Source: Streptomyces sp. 35G-GA-8 (lineage in GTDB: Bacteria > Actinomycetota > Actinomycetes > Streptomycetales > Streptomycetaceae). From it: DNA of 64,000 bases. Positions 15,572-23,174 of the stretch are shown here, one piece after another. Position 1 is the first letter of the stretch; every line of letters starts with the position of its first letter. Under the pieces are notes generated by a model. It was not told where the DNA came from, did not search any database, and saw only the letters and a program-made list of their open reading frames with translations. The translations under genes were made by a program, and so were the position numbers. The stretch is taken from contig NZ_JAMHJQ010000007.1 of the NCBI RefSeq assembly GCF_023534745.1, forward strand, positions 353,145 through 417,144. The letters run 5' to 3'.

Positions 15572-16753
15572 TCAGTGTGCGCGCGGCCACAGTGCGGGGT
15601 CGGGGGTGAATCTCACGCGCAGCACGCCGTCCTTGAGTGCCGCGCCGGTGACGGTGCAGCGGCGCAGCGCGGACGGCAGCGGAACGATTCGGCGGAACGT
15701 GCCGACGGTGAGCAGGAGTTCATCGTCCCTGCGTACCAGCGCGAGTTCGCTCTTGACCGCTCCGGGCAGTGGCAGGCACCAGACGAGCAGGTTCTCCTCG
15801 GCGAGCCGGTCCTCGACCGGCCAGGGGTCCTCGGCGGGGCTTTCGGCGCCGCCTTCCGGCACGCTGCCGAGAAGGGCGAGATCGTCGGGACCGCGCGGGT
15901 CCCGGCCCAGATGGGCCACCGGGTGGACGGGCGTCCCGGCCGGCCATTCCTCGTGCCACTCGTCCAGGCACTTGCGCTGCTGGGCGACGAGCGTCGCGAG
16001 CCAGGGGTCCGCGGCGTCGCCTGGCAGTATCCGGTTGGGTACGAGCGTGTCGACGCGCAGTCCGTACAGCGCGATCGCGGCGCGGGCGGCGCGCAGGGCC
16101 TCGGCCGCCGCGGGCCCCGGCTCGGCGACCAGCCGCAGGGTCGTGGCGGGGTCCTCGACGAGCGACTGGACGGCGGCCAGCTCGTCGTCCCACCGCGCGG
16201 CCGTCTCGTACAGCCACTGCGCGGGCATCGGTATCCCGGCGAGCTGGGCCATCACCGGGCGCAGCGCGCGGGCGGCCTGCCGCTCCTGGGGCAGCAGACG
16301 GCGCAGATAGCGGCGCAGTTGCTCGGGCAGCGCGAGCAGGGCCAGGGCGTCGCGCAGCGGCGGCAGGTCGACGACGAGGACGTCCCAGTCGCCGGTCGCG
16401 GCCCGGCGCAGGGCGTGCAGCAGGGCGGACTGTTCGCTGCCCGGCAGTTCGGTGAGTTCCTCACCGGCCAGCTTGCGGGCTCCGAGCAGGTCCAGCAGGG
16501 TGGCCGCCCGCTCCTGGAAGGCGAGTGTCTCCGTACGGAAGTACGCGCCGGAGTCGACGCGCGCGGCCCACAGGCCGTCCCGTACCGGAGCGGGGGCGTC
16601 CGGCGGACCGGCCGGCGTGCCGAGGAGATCGCCGAGCGGGTCGGCGGAGAGCAGCAGGACACGTACGCCGGGCCGGGCGGCGGCGAGCGCGGTGGCGGCG
16701 GCGATGGTCGTACGGCCCGCCCCGCCGGGGCCGGTGACAAGGACCGTACGCAT
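15572..16753 (-). CDS. ArsA/GET3-like ATPase-fold protein with degenerate P-loop
   Basis: A 393-residue protein of the anion-transporting ATPase fold. Its N-terminal loop reads GPGGAGRTT where ArsA/GET3 have GKGGVGKT, so both the signature lysine and the Walker A lysine are replaced (Pro and Arg). DVLVVDLPPLRDAL resembles the switch region, and an ArsA-like C-terminal beta domain is present (about residues 325-390). No arsenic genes are nearby. It follows an SRPBCC gene by 5 bp on the same strand. It may bind nucleotide weakly or act as a structural relative; function unknown. Confidence 0.8.
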   Translation of the reverse strand: MRTVLVTGPGGAGRTTIAAATALAAARPGVRVLLLSADPLGDLLGTPAGPPDAPAPVRDGLWAARVDSGAYFRTETLAFQERAATLLDLLGARKLAGEELTELPGSEQSALLHALRRAATGDWDVLVVDLPPLRDALALLALPEQLRRYLRRLLPQERQAARALRPVMAQLAGIPMPAQWLYETAARWDDELAAVQSLVEDPATTLRLVAEPGPAAAEALRAARAAIALYGLRVDTLVPNRILPGDAADPWLATLVAQQRKCLDEWHEEWPAGTPVHPVAHLGRDPRGPDDLALLGSVPEGGAESPAEDPWPVEDRLAEENLLVWCLPLPGAVKSELALVRRDDELLLTVGTFRRIVPLPSALRRCTVTGAALKDGVLRVRFTPDPALWPRAH

Positions 16754-16758
16754 CGGCG

Positions 16759-17202
16759 TCAGGCTCCGGGGGCGGATTCGACGCGCTTCTTGAGACCCGC
16801 GAGGGCCCGGTCGATGATGACCTTCTCGGCCTTGCGCTTGATCATCCCGAGCATGGGGATCTTGACGTCGACGGTCAGCCGGTAGGTGACCTCGGTGCCG
16901 GAGCCGGCCGGCGCCAGCAGATACGAGCCGTCGAGGGCGCGCAGCATCTGGGACTTCACCAGCGTCCAGCTGACCTCGTTGTCGCCGGTCCAGGTGTAGG
17001 CGAGGGTGTGGTCGTCCTTGATCGCTCCGGCGTCCAGCACCAGCCTGACCTGCTCGGCACGGCCCCGGCTGTCGGTGGCCAGCACCTCGGCCTCCTTCAC
17101 CTCGCCGGTCCACTCGGGGTAGCGGTCGAAGTCGGCGATCACGCCCATGACGTCGGCCGGTGCCGCCTCGATCGTGATGCTCGAACTGGTGTGTTCCGCC
17201 AT
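16759..17202 (-). CDS. SRPBCC (START-like) family protein
   Basis: A 147-residue single-domain SRPBCC/polyketide cyclase-like protein. ITIEAAPADVMGVIADFDRYPEWTGEVKEAEVL is the typical N-terminal strand-helix signature, and the C-terminal long helix (KAEKVIIDRALAGLKKRVES) closes a hydrophobic ligand cavity. Such proteins bind lipids or other hydrophobic molecules. It is immediately upstream of the ArsA-like gene (5-bp gap), so the two probably form an operon and act together. No ligand can be inferred. Confidence 0.87.
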   Translation of the reverse strand: MAEHTSSSITIEAAPADVMGVIADFDRYPEWTGEVKEAEVLATDSRGRAEQVRLVLDAGAIKDDHTLAYTWTGDNEVSWTLVKSQMLRALDGSYLLAPAGSGTEVTYRLTVDVKIPMLGMIKRKAEKVIIDRALAGLKKRVESAPGA

Positions 17203-17276
17203 CGCCGTGCTCCTCCGGTGCTGGGGCTGTCCCGGCTTCTGGATATGTGTGGTGCAGGCTATCGCGAGTGCGCCGG

Positions 17277-18044
17277 TCACCATTCCATGGCCCACGGCCG
17301 CCCCGTCGACGCGAAGTGCCCCACGTTCACGCACTCCGTGGCGCCGATACGCATCCGGCGGGCCAGCGGCTGATGGACATGCCCGAACAGGGAGTACCGG
17401 GGCCTCGTCCGGCGGATGGCGTCCAGCAGCGCGGTGCTGCCGCGCTCGAAGCGGCGGGCGACCGTGTCGTACGTCAGCTCGGGCACGTCCGGCGGAATGT
17501 GCGAGCACAGCACATCCACCTCACCGAGCGCCTCGACCTTGGCCGCGTACTCCTCGTCGGAGATCTCGTACGGGGTGCTCATGGGGGTACGCAGCCCGCC
17601 GCCGACGAAGCCGAAGACCCGCCCGCCCAGCTCCACCCGCTCACCGTCCAGCAGGGTGGTGCCCGGCCGCGCGTACTCCGGCCAGAGGCCCGGGATATCG
17701 ACATTGCCGTAGGTCGCGTACGTCGGGGTGGGGAACGCCGCGAACAACTCGGCGTACTGGCGCCGCACACCCTGCTCGATCGCGGCCTTCGGGTCGAGCC
17801 CGAGCCCCGCCCACAGCTCCCGGCCGAACTCCCGTGCCTCGTCGAAGCGGCGCGCGGTCCTCAGCGCGACGATCCGGTCGGCGTTCTCGACCCCGAAGAG
17901 GTCGGGGAAGATACCGCGCGAATGGTCCGCGTAGTCCAGGAAGAGGACGAGGTCACCGAGACAGATCAGGGCGTCGGCGCCGTCGCCCGCCGTCGCGAGA
18001 TCCCGCCCGTTCCCATGGACATCACTGATCACATTGACTCGCAT
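17277..18044 (-). CDS. Metallophosphoesterase
   Basis: A 255-residue calcineurin-like phosphoesterase. The dinuclear metal motifs appear in order: ISDVHGN, CLGDLVLF, YGNVD (GNHD variant), CSHIPP and FGHVHQP. The family hydrolyses phosphomonoesters or diesters, for example cyclic nucleotides; substrate unknown. Start candidates are ATG 18044, ATG 18053 and GTG 18062; 18044 gives the common MRVNVISDVHGN N-terminus. Divergent from fadD; downstream in its own direction are the SRPBCC and ArsA-like genes (74-bp gap). Confidence 0.88.
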   Translation of the reverse strand: MRVNVISDVHGNGRDLATAGDGADALICLGDLVLFLDYADHSRGIFPDLFGVENADRIVALRTARRFDEAREFGRELWAGLGLDPKAAIEQGVRRQYAELFAAFPTPTYATYGNVDIPGLWPEYARPGTTLLDGERVELGGRVFGFVGGGLRTPMSTPYEISDEEYAAKVEALGEVDVLCSHIPPDVPELTYDTVARRFERGSTALLDAIRRTRPRYSLFGHVHQPLARRMRIGATECVNVGHFASTGRPWAMEW

Positions 18045-18196
18045 GCCTCGCATGCCGATCACCCTAGAACCCCGATTCCGCCCTCGGTAGAGGGGCCGGA
18101 CCTGCGGTTCCTTCCGTGGTGTGGGAGGTGTGGACTACTCTGCGCGAAGTACCGCACAGCACGTGTGACGCACGGAACATCTGGCCGGGACCCTCT

Positions 18197-18216
18197 ATCG
18201 GTACGTCCGTACCGAT
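18197..18216. promoter_or_regulatory. 20-bp perfect palindrome in the fadD promoter region
   Basis: Two 9-bp arms, ATCGGTACG and CGTACCGAT, flank a 2-bp TC spacer. The site is 116-135 bp upstream of the acyl-CoA ligase start and 153 bp upstream of the divergent phosphoesterase. Size and symmetry suit a TetR-family dimer, and fatty-acid genes are often controlled by such regulators; no regulator gene is adjacent. Confidence 0.5.
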
Positions 18217-18331
18217 GGGTAACGTCCGGGCAGTCCAGTTGTGCTCGCCCCGATGGAGCACCTGCCCGATCTTGGACCGCAGCCGACGCGCACAAAGCCG
18301 TGGCGCCGGCGCCCGATGAGGAGCAGCAGTC

Positions 18332-20128
18332 TTGCGCGAGTTCAGCCTTCCGGCCCTGTACGAGGTCCCCACGGACGGCAACCTGACGGATCTCATCCGC
18401 CGCAATGCCGCGCAACACCCCGATGTCGCGGTCCTCGGCCGCAAGGTGGCCGGCGCCTGGACGGATGTCACCGCCACCCAGTTCCTCGCCGAGGTACGGG
18501 CCGCCGCCAAGGGCCTGATCGCGGCGGGCATCCAGCCCGGCGACCGGGTCGCGCTGATGTCCCGTACCCGCTTCGAATGGGTACAGCTCGACTTCGCGAT
18601 CTGGAGCGCCGGCGGGGTCACCGTCCCGGTGTACGAGACCAGCTCGGCCGAGCAGGTGCAGTGGATGCTCGGTGACTCGGGCGCGGTCGCGGCGATCGTG
18701 GAGAGCCCGGAACACGCCGACAGGGTGGAGTCGGTACGGGACGGACTGCCCGGCCTGCGCAACGTCTGGCGGATCGACGACGGCGCGGTCGCGGAACTGA
18801 CCGCCGCCGGCGCCGAGATCACGGACGCGACGGTCGACGAGCGCGCCGCGACCGCGAAGGCCGACGACCCGGCGACCATCGTCTACACCTCGGGCACCAC
18901 CGGCCGCCCCAAGGGCTGTGTACTGACGCACCGCAGCTTCTTCGCGGAGTGCGGCAACGCGGTGGAACGCCTCAAACCCCTCTTCCGCACGGGCGAGTGC
19001 TCCGTACTGCTCTTCCTGCCCGCCGCGCATGTCTTCGGGCGGCTGGTCGAGGTGGCGGCCGTGATGGCGCCGATCAAGCTCGGCTGTCTGCCGGACATCA
19101 AGAACCTCACCGACGATCTGGCGACCTTCCGGCCGACGCTGATCCTCGGAGTCCCGCGCGTCTTCGAGAAGGTCTACAACTCCGCCCGCGCCAAGGCCCA
19201 GGCGGACGGCAAGGGCCGCATCTTCGACAAGGCCGCGCACACAGCCATCGCGTACAGCCGCGCGCTGTCCACCCCGCGGGGCCCGTCCCTCGGCCTGAGG
19301 ATCCGCCACAAGATCTTCGACAAGCTCGTCTACGGCAAACTCCGCGCCGTCCTCGGCGGACGCGGCGAGTACGCGATCTCGGGCGGCGCCCCGCTGGGCG
19401 AGCGGCTGGGCCACTTCTACCGGGGCATCGGCTTCACGGTGCTTGAGGGCTACGGCCTCACCGAATCCTGCGCGGCCACCACCTTCAACCCGTGGGACCG
19501 GCAGAAGATCGGCACGGTCGGCCAGCCCCTGCCGGGCTCGGTCGTCCGGATCGCCGACGACGGCGAGGTCCTTCTCCACGGCGAGCACCTGTTCACGGGC
19601 TACTGGAACAACCCCGAGGCGACCGCCGAGGCCCTGGCCGACGGCTGGTTCCACACCGGCGACATCGGCACGCTCGACGAGGACGGCTATCTCGCCATCA
19701 CCGGCCGCAAGAAGGAGATCCTGGTCACCGCGGGCGGCAAGAACGTGGCCCCGGCCGTGATCGAGGACCGCATCAGGGCGCACGCGCTGGTGGCGGAGTG
19801 CATGGTCGTCGGCGACGGCCGCCCGTTCGTGGGCGCGCTGATCACCCTGGACGAGGAGTTCCTGACCCGCTGGGCCAAGGACCACGGCAAACCGTCCGAC
19901 GCGACAGCGGCGACGCTGCGCCAGGACCCGGAACTGCTGGCGGAGGTGCAGCGGGCGGTGGACGAGGGGAACGCGGCGGTGTCGAAGGCGGAGTCGGTAC
20001 GGAAGTTCCGGGTACTGACGCGGCAGTTCACGGAGGAGGCGGGTCATATCACGCCGTCGCTGAAGCTGAAGCGGAATGTGGTGGCGAAGGACTTCGCCGA
20101 CGAAATCGAAGCGATTTATCGGGCGTAG
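18332..20128 (+). CDS. fadD: Long-chain fatty acid--CoA ligase (AMP-dependent synthetase)
   Basis: A 598-residue adenylate-forming enzyme activating fatty acids to acyl-CoA. Motifs: A3 P-loop IVYTSGTTGRPKG, A5 GYGLTESCAATTFN, A7 WFHTGDIG, A8 GRKKEILVTAGGKNVAP and the A10 lysine in ITPSLKLKR. Length fits FadD15-like synthetases. The start is TTG at 18332, with GAGGAG 8 nt upstream; no ATG or GTG has a comparable ribosome site. It faces the repeat locus at its 3' end. Confidence 0.92.
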   Translation: MREFSLPALYEVPTDGNLTDLIRRNAAQHPDVAVLGRKVAGAWTDVTATQFLAEVRAAAKGLIAAGIQPGDRVALMSRTRFEWVQLDFAIWSAGGVTVPVYETSSAEQVQWMLGDSGAVAAIVESPEHADRVESVRDGLPGLRNVWRIDDGAVAELTAAGAEITDATVDERAATAKADDPATIVYTSGTTGRPKGCVLTHRSFFAECGNAVERLKPLFRTGECSVLLFLPAAHVFGRLVEVAAVMAPIKLGCLPDIKNLTDDLATFRPTLILGVPRVFEKVYNSARAKAQADGKGRIFDKAAHTAIAYSRALSTPRGPSLGLRIRHKIFDKLVYGKLRAVLGGRGEYAISGGAPLGERLGHFYRGIGFTVLEGYGLTESCAATTFNPWDRQKIGTVGQPLPGSVVRIADDGEVLLHGEHLFTGYWNNPEATAEALADGWFHTGDIGTLDEDGYLAITGRKKEILVTAGGKNVAPAVIEDRIRAHALVAECMVVGDGRPFVGALITLDEEFLTRWAKDHGKPSDATAATLRQDPELLAEVQRAVDEGNAAVSKAESVRKFRVLTRQFTEEAGHITPSLKLKRNVVAKDFADEIEAIYRA

Positions 20129-20206
20129 TCGCGGTGCGTTTCGGCTGAGGCCGGTGGTGCGGTGCGGGTTGTTGCCGGGTGGCGCTCCGGGCTCGCATCC
20201 GGGACT

Positions 20207-20270
20207 GCATGATTTACGGCGCGCAGCTGCCCAGACGATGGTTCGGGCGGTCACGCGCCACAAATCACGC
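20207..20270 (+). repeat. 64-bp palindromic element, copy A
   Basis: Ends are imperfect inverted repeats: GCATGATTTACGGCGCG on the left against CGCGCCACAAATCACGC on the right. The core contains GCCC, AGACGATGGTTC and GGGC, which forms an inner stem-loop. Near-identical to copies B, C and D. Confidence 0.85.
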
Positions 20271-20516
20271 TCTACGTCCCGGACACGACCCCTGCGCGCC
20301 CCCCTTCACCGCCCGCACAAGCGACCCGGCCGTGCGCGAGGGCGGGCGGGGGAGGCGGCGGCACCCTCCCGCACCAGCCCACCCACCCCCAGCCGGAACG
20401 GGGAATGGCCGGGACCACCGGGCCGCACCCGCCCCCCACCCCACCGAGTCGGCGCCTGGTGACGACCACCGGGGGAGGGGGTCGGGGTCGTAGGAGGTGC
20501 GTGTCCGGACACTAGA

Positions 20517-20580
20517 GCGTGATTTGTGGCGCGCGGACGCCCGAACCAACGACAGGCCAGCTGCGCGCCGTAAATCATGC
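20517..20580 (-). repeat. 64-bp palindromic element, copy B
   Basis: Same 64-bp unit as copy A in reverse orientation. The stem ends are identical; the core differs at a few positions (CCTGTCGTT instead of CCAGACGAT), so the GCCC/GGGC inner stem is altered while the outer stem is kept. Confidence 0.85.
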
Positions 20581-20655
20581 CGTCCGGACATGCACCTCCG
20601 GAGACCCCGGCCCCCGGCCGACAACGACGAGACCGCACCCCGCGCAACGCACCCG

Positions 20656-21810
20656 CTAAAGCAGGGACCGAAGACGCGACGCCAGCAAGTCCCAGCGCCA
20701 CCTCTCCTCCACCCACTCCCGCCCCCGCTCCCCCATCCGCCGCCTCAGCTCCCCGTCCCGCAGCAGCGCCACCACCCGCTCCGCCGTCTCCGCCGACGCC
20801 ACCGCACGCGGCCCCCCGCGTACCACCCACCCCGTCTCCCCCTCCAGCACCGCGTCCGGCGCCCCGCCCGAGTCACCCGCGATCACCGGCAGCCCCGTCG
20901 CCGACGCCTCCAGGTAGACGATGCCCAGGCCCTCGACGTCGAGCCCGCCGCGCCGGGTGCGGCACGGCATCGCGAAGACGTCGCCCGCGCCGAAGTGGGC
21001 GGGCAGCTCCGACCAGGGGACGGCGCCGGTGAAACGTACCGAGGCGGCCACCCCCGTGTCCGCCGCCAGCTTCCGCAGTGCCCCCTCGTACGGCCCGCCG
21101 CCCACGATCAGCAGCACGGTGTCCGGCACCTGCGCCAGGATCGCGGGCAGCGCCTGGATCAGGGTGTCCTGGCCCTTGCGCGGGACCAGCCGGGAGACAC
21201 AGACCACGACGGGCCGGTCCGCGAGGCCGAGCCGTTCGCGGACGGCCTGGCCGCCCGAGCCCGGGTGGAAGGTCTTCTCGTCGACGCCCGGCGGCAGTTG
21301 CACCATGCGCGCGGCGGCCTCGGGAGTGAGCGCGGCGGCGATGCGCGAGCGGGTGTACTCACCGAGATAGGTGATCGTGTCCGTGCCCTCGCCGATGCGC
21401 CGCAGCAACTGGCGGGAGGCGGGCAGCTGGGCCCAGCCCGCCTCGTGGCCGTGCGTGGTGGCGACCAGGCGCCGGGCGCCGGCCGCGCGCAGGGCGGGGG
21501 CCATCAGACCGAGCGGGGCCGCCGCGCCGAACCAGACCGACTCGCAGCCGTGCTCGCGCAGCAGCCGCGTGGCTCTGCGGGTGACGCGCGGCGTCGGCAG
21601 CAGCATCGTCGTACGGTCGCGTACGACGGTGAACGGCTGCTCCGCGTCGAACGCCGCCGTCGCCTCCGCGCCCTCGCGCCCGCGCTTCCAGGTGGACGCG
21701 TAGACGACGAGCCGCTCGGGGTCCAGACGGAGCGCCATGTTGTGCAGGAACGCCTGGATGCCCCCCGGCCTGGGCGGAAAGTCATTGGTCACGATCAATG
21801 TCTTGTGCAT
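20656..21810 (-). CDS. GT4 glycosyltransferase, phosphatidylinositol mannosyltransferase-like
   Basis: A 384-residue GT-B glycosyltransferase. The N-terminus TNDFPPRPGGIQAFLHNMA is the acceptor-side loop typical of PimB/PimC-type enzymes; the donor-binding C-domain has VSRLVPRKGQDTLIQALP and EGLGIVYLEASATGLPVI (the E-x7-E region). It probably adds mannose or another sugar to a membrane lipid, as in phosphatidylinositol mannosides. The ATG at 21810 begins MHKTLIVTNDF. Divergent from a second glycosyltransferase, suggesting a shared envelope-glycolipid role. Confidence 0.87.
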   Translation of the reverse strand: MHKTLIVTNDFPPRPGGIQAFLHNMALRLDPERLVVYASTWKRGREGAEATAAFDAEQPFTVVRDRTTMLLPTPRVTRRATRLLREHGCESVWFGAAAPLGLMAPALRAAGARRLVATTHGHEAGWAQLPASRQLLRRIGEGTDTITYLGEYTRSRIAAALTPEAAARMVQLPPGVDEKTFHPGSGGQAVRERLGLADRPVVVCVSRLVPRKGQDTLIQALPAILAQVPDTVLLIVGGGPYEGALRKLAADTGVAASVRFTGAVPWSELPAHFGAGDVFAMPCRTRRGGLDVEGLGIVYLEASATGLPVIAGDSGGAPDAVLEGETGWVVRGGPRAVASAETAERVVALLRDGELRRRMGERGREWVEERWRWDLLASRLRSLL

Positions 21811-21923
21811 CGCCGCAGACAGTACCCAACGCACCGGCGGCCCTGCCTCGTGGCTCCCGCACAGCAGCGCCCGGCATCATGACTCCCGCGATCATGTACG
21901 AGTCGGACGAGGATGAGGCGGTC

Positions 21924-23174
21924 ATGGCGGGCGCGCACGGCAGGCGGTTCCCGGTCGCGGTGTGGGCCCTCACCAGGGCGGCGCTGCTGCTCTGTGTCTT
22001 CAAGGTCGTCACGCTGCCGGGGCCCGACGTCACCGGCGATGTCGCGGTGATCTACCAGGGCTGGTACGAGGTGCTGAAGACCGGCACCTATCCGCTGGAC
22101 GATGTGACCTGGCAGTATCCGCCGGCGGCGGCGCTGGCGATCGTCTCGCCCGCGGTGCTGCCGTTCCTCGGCTACTCCTCCGCCTTCTTCGTGCTGGCGC
22201 TGCTCTGTGACGCGGCGGCCTTCGGTCTGCTGCTGTACGCGGGCCGGCGGACCGGCCGGTCACCGGGGGGCGCGTGGGTGTGGGTGGCGGGGGTGCCGCT
22301 GCTGGGTCCGACGGCGTACTCGCGCTACGACCTGATGGTGACGGCGGTGGCGATAGCGGCCCTGCTCGCCGGGGCGCGTCGGCCACGGCTGCTGGGGGCG
22401 CTCGCCGGGTTCGGCGCGCTGCTGAAGGTGTGGCCGGTGCTGCTGCTGGTGGGCACCCCGCGCGGCCGGGCCACCCGGCGGTCCTGGGCGACGGCCGCGG
22501 CGGTGGGGGCCCTGCTGATCGTGGTCTGTTCGGCCGCGATGCCCGGGGCGCTGGCGTTCCTCACCTTCCAGCGCGACCGGGGCACCGAGATCGAGTCGCT
22601 GGGCGCGATGGTCTTCCAGGTGGCGAGGCATTACGGCTGGAACGGGAGCGTGCTGCTCAACTACGGGTCGGTGGAGTTCGTCGGGCCGTATGTCCCGCTG
22701 GTCAGCAATGCCGCGCTGGCGCTGACCGTCCTGTCCTTCGGCTGGCTGCTGGTGTGGCGGCTGAGGGCGCGGGCGTTCGGCGCGGGCACGCTGTACGACG
22801 CCGCGTTCGCCGCCGTACTGCTGTTCACCACCACGAGCCGGGTGATCAGCCCGCAGTACATGCTCTGGCTGGTCGGTCTGGCGGCCGTCTGTCTGACGCT
22901 GCGGGCGAGCCGGATGTCCCTGCCCGCGTGGCTGGTGGTGGCCGCGACCGCGGTGACGCTGCTCGAATTCCCGCTGCTGTTCTCGCATGTGGTGGCCGGC
23001 GACCCGGTGGGTGTCCTGCTGCTCGCCCTACGGAACGGGCTGCTGGTCGCGGCGACCCTGACCGCGTGTGCGCGGCTGTGGCGGGACACGGTCCCGGGGC
23101 CCCGGCGGCGCGACCGGGACGCGTCGGCGCTCAGGCCAGACGCTGACGGGCAAAGTCGCGCCAACGTGCCGTGA
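21924..23174 (+). CDS. GT87 family membrane glycosyltransferase (polyprenol-phosphate-sugar dependent)
   Basis: A polytopic protein of about 416 residues with around ten transmembrane helices, matching the GT87 (DUF2029) mannosyltransferase pattern: a WQYPPAAAL loop after the first helix, ALLKVWPVLLL in the middle and VISPQYMLWLVGL near the end. These GT-C enzymes use lipid-linked sugars outside the membrane. GAGG 5 nt before ATG 21924 supports this start; ATGs at 21879 and 21894 lengthen the N-terminus. Its 3' end overlaps the convergent lipoprotein gene by 44 bp. Confidence 0.85.
   Translation: MAGAHGRRFPVAVWALTRAALLLCVFKVVTLPGPDVTGDVAVIYQGWYEVLKTGTYPLDDVTWQYPPAAALAIVSPAVLPFLGYSSAFFVLALLCDAAAFGLLLYAGRRTGRSPGGAWVWVAGVPLLGPTAYSRYDLMVTAVAIAALLAGARRPRLLGALAGFGALLKVWPVLLLVGTPRGRATRRSWATAAAVGALLIVVCSAAMPGALAFLTFQRDRGTEIESLGAMVFQVARHYGWNGSVLLNYGSVEFVGPYVPLVSNAALALTVLSFGWLLVWRLRARAFGAGTLYDAAFAAVLLFTTTSRVISPQYMLWLVGLAAVCLTLRASRMSLPAWLVVAATAVTLLEFPLLFSHVVAGDPVGVLLLALRNGLLVAATLTACARLWRDTVPGPRRRDRDASALRPDADGQSRANVP

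Larger units (their letters stand above)
20161..20630. repeat. Composite repeat locus 1 (inverted copy of 36838-37194)
   Basis: The 527-bp gap between the convergent fadD and glycosyltransferase genes has no credible gene. It holds two 64-bp palindromic elements in opposite orientation (20207-20270 and 20517-20580) with flanks that match, as reverse complement, the flanks of the same elements at 36.9-37.2 kb. The central part (about 20325-20465) is about 130 bp longer than in the other locus and unrelated to it. Transcribed, each 64-mer would form a long hairpin. Confidence 0.8.

Noticed and set aside
15572-16753. Arsenic resistance ATPase ArsA
   Set aside because: Degenerate P-loop and no arsB, arsC or arsR nearby, so the specific arsenic role is not supported.
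18059-20263. 734-residue frame antisense to the acyl-CoA ligase
   Set aside because: Shadow of fadD, whose adenylation motifs are complete on the plus strand.
20497-21032. Small ORFs inside the repeat loci (around 20.5 and 36.7-37.2 kb)
   Set aside because: They run through palindromic arms, appear in several frames of both loci and lack ribosome sites and codon bias; treated as non-coding.
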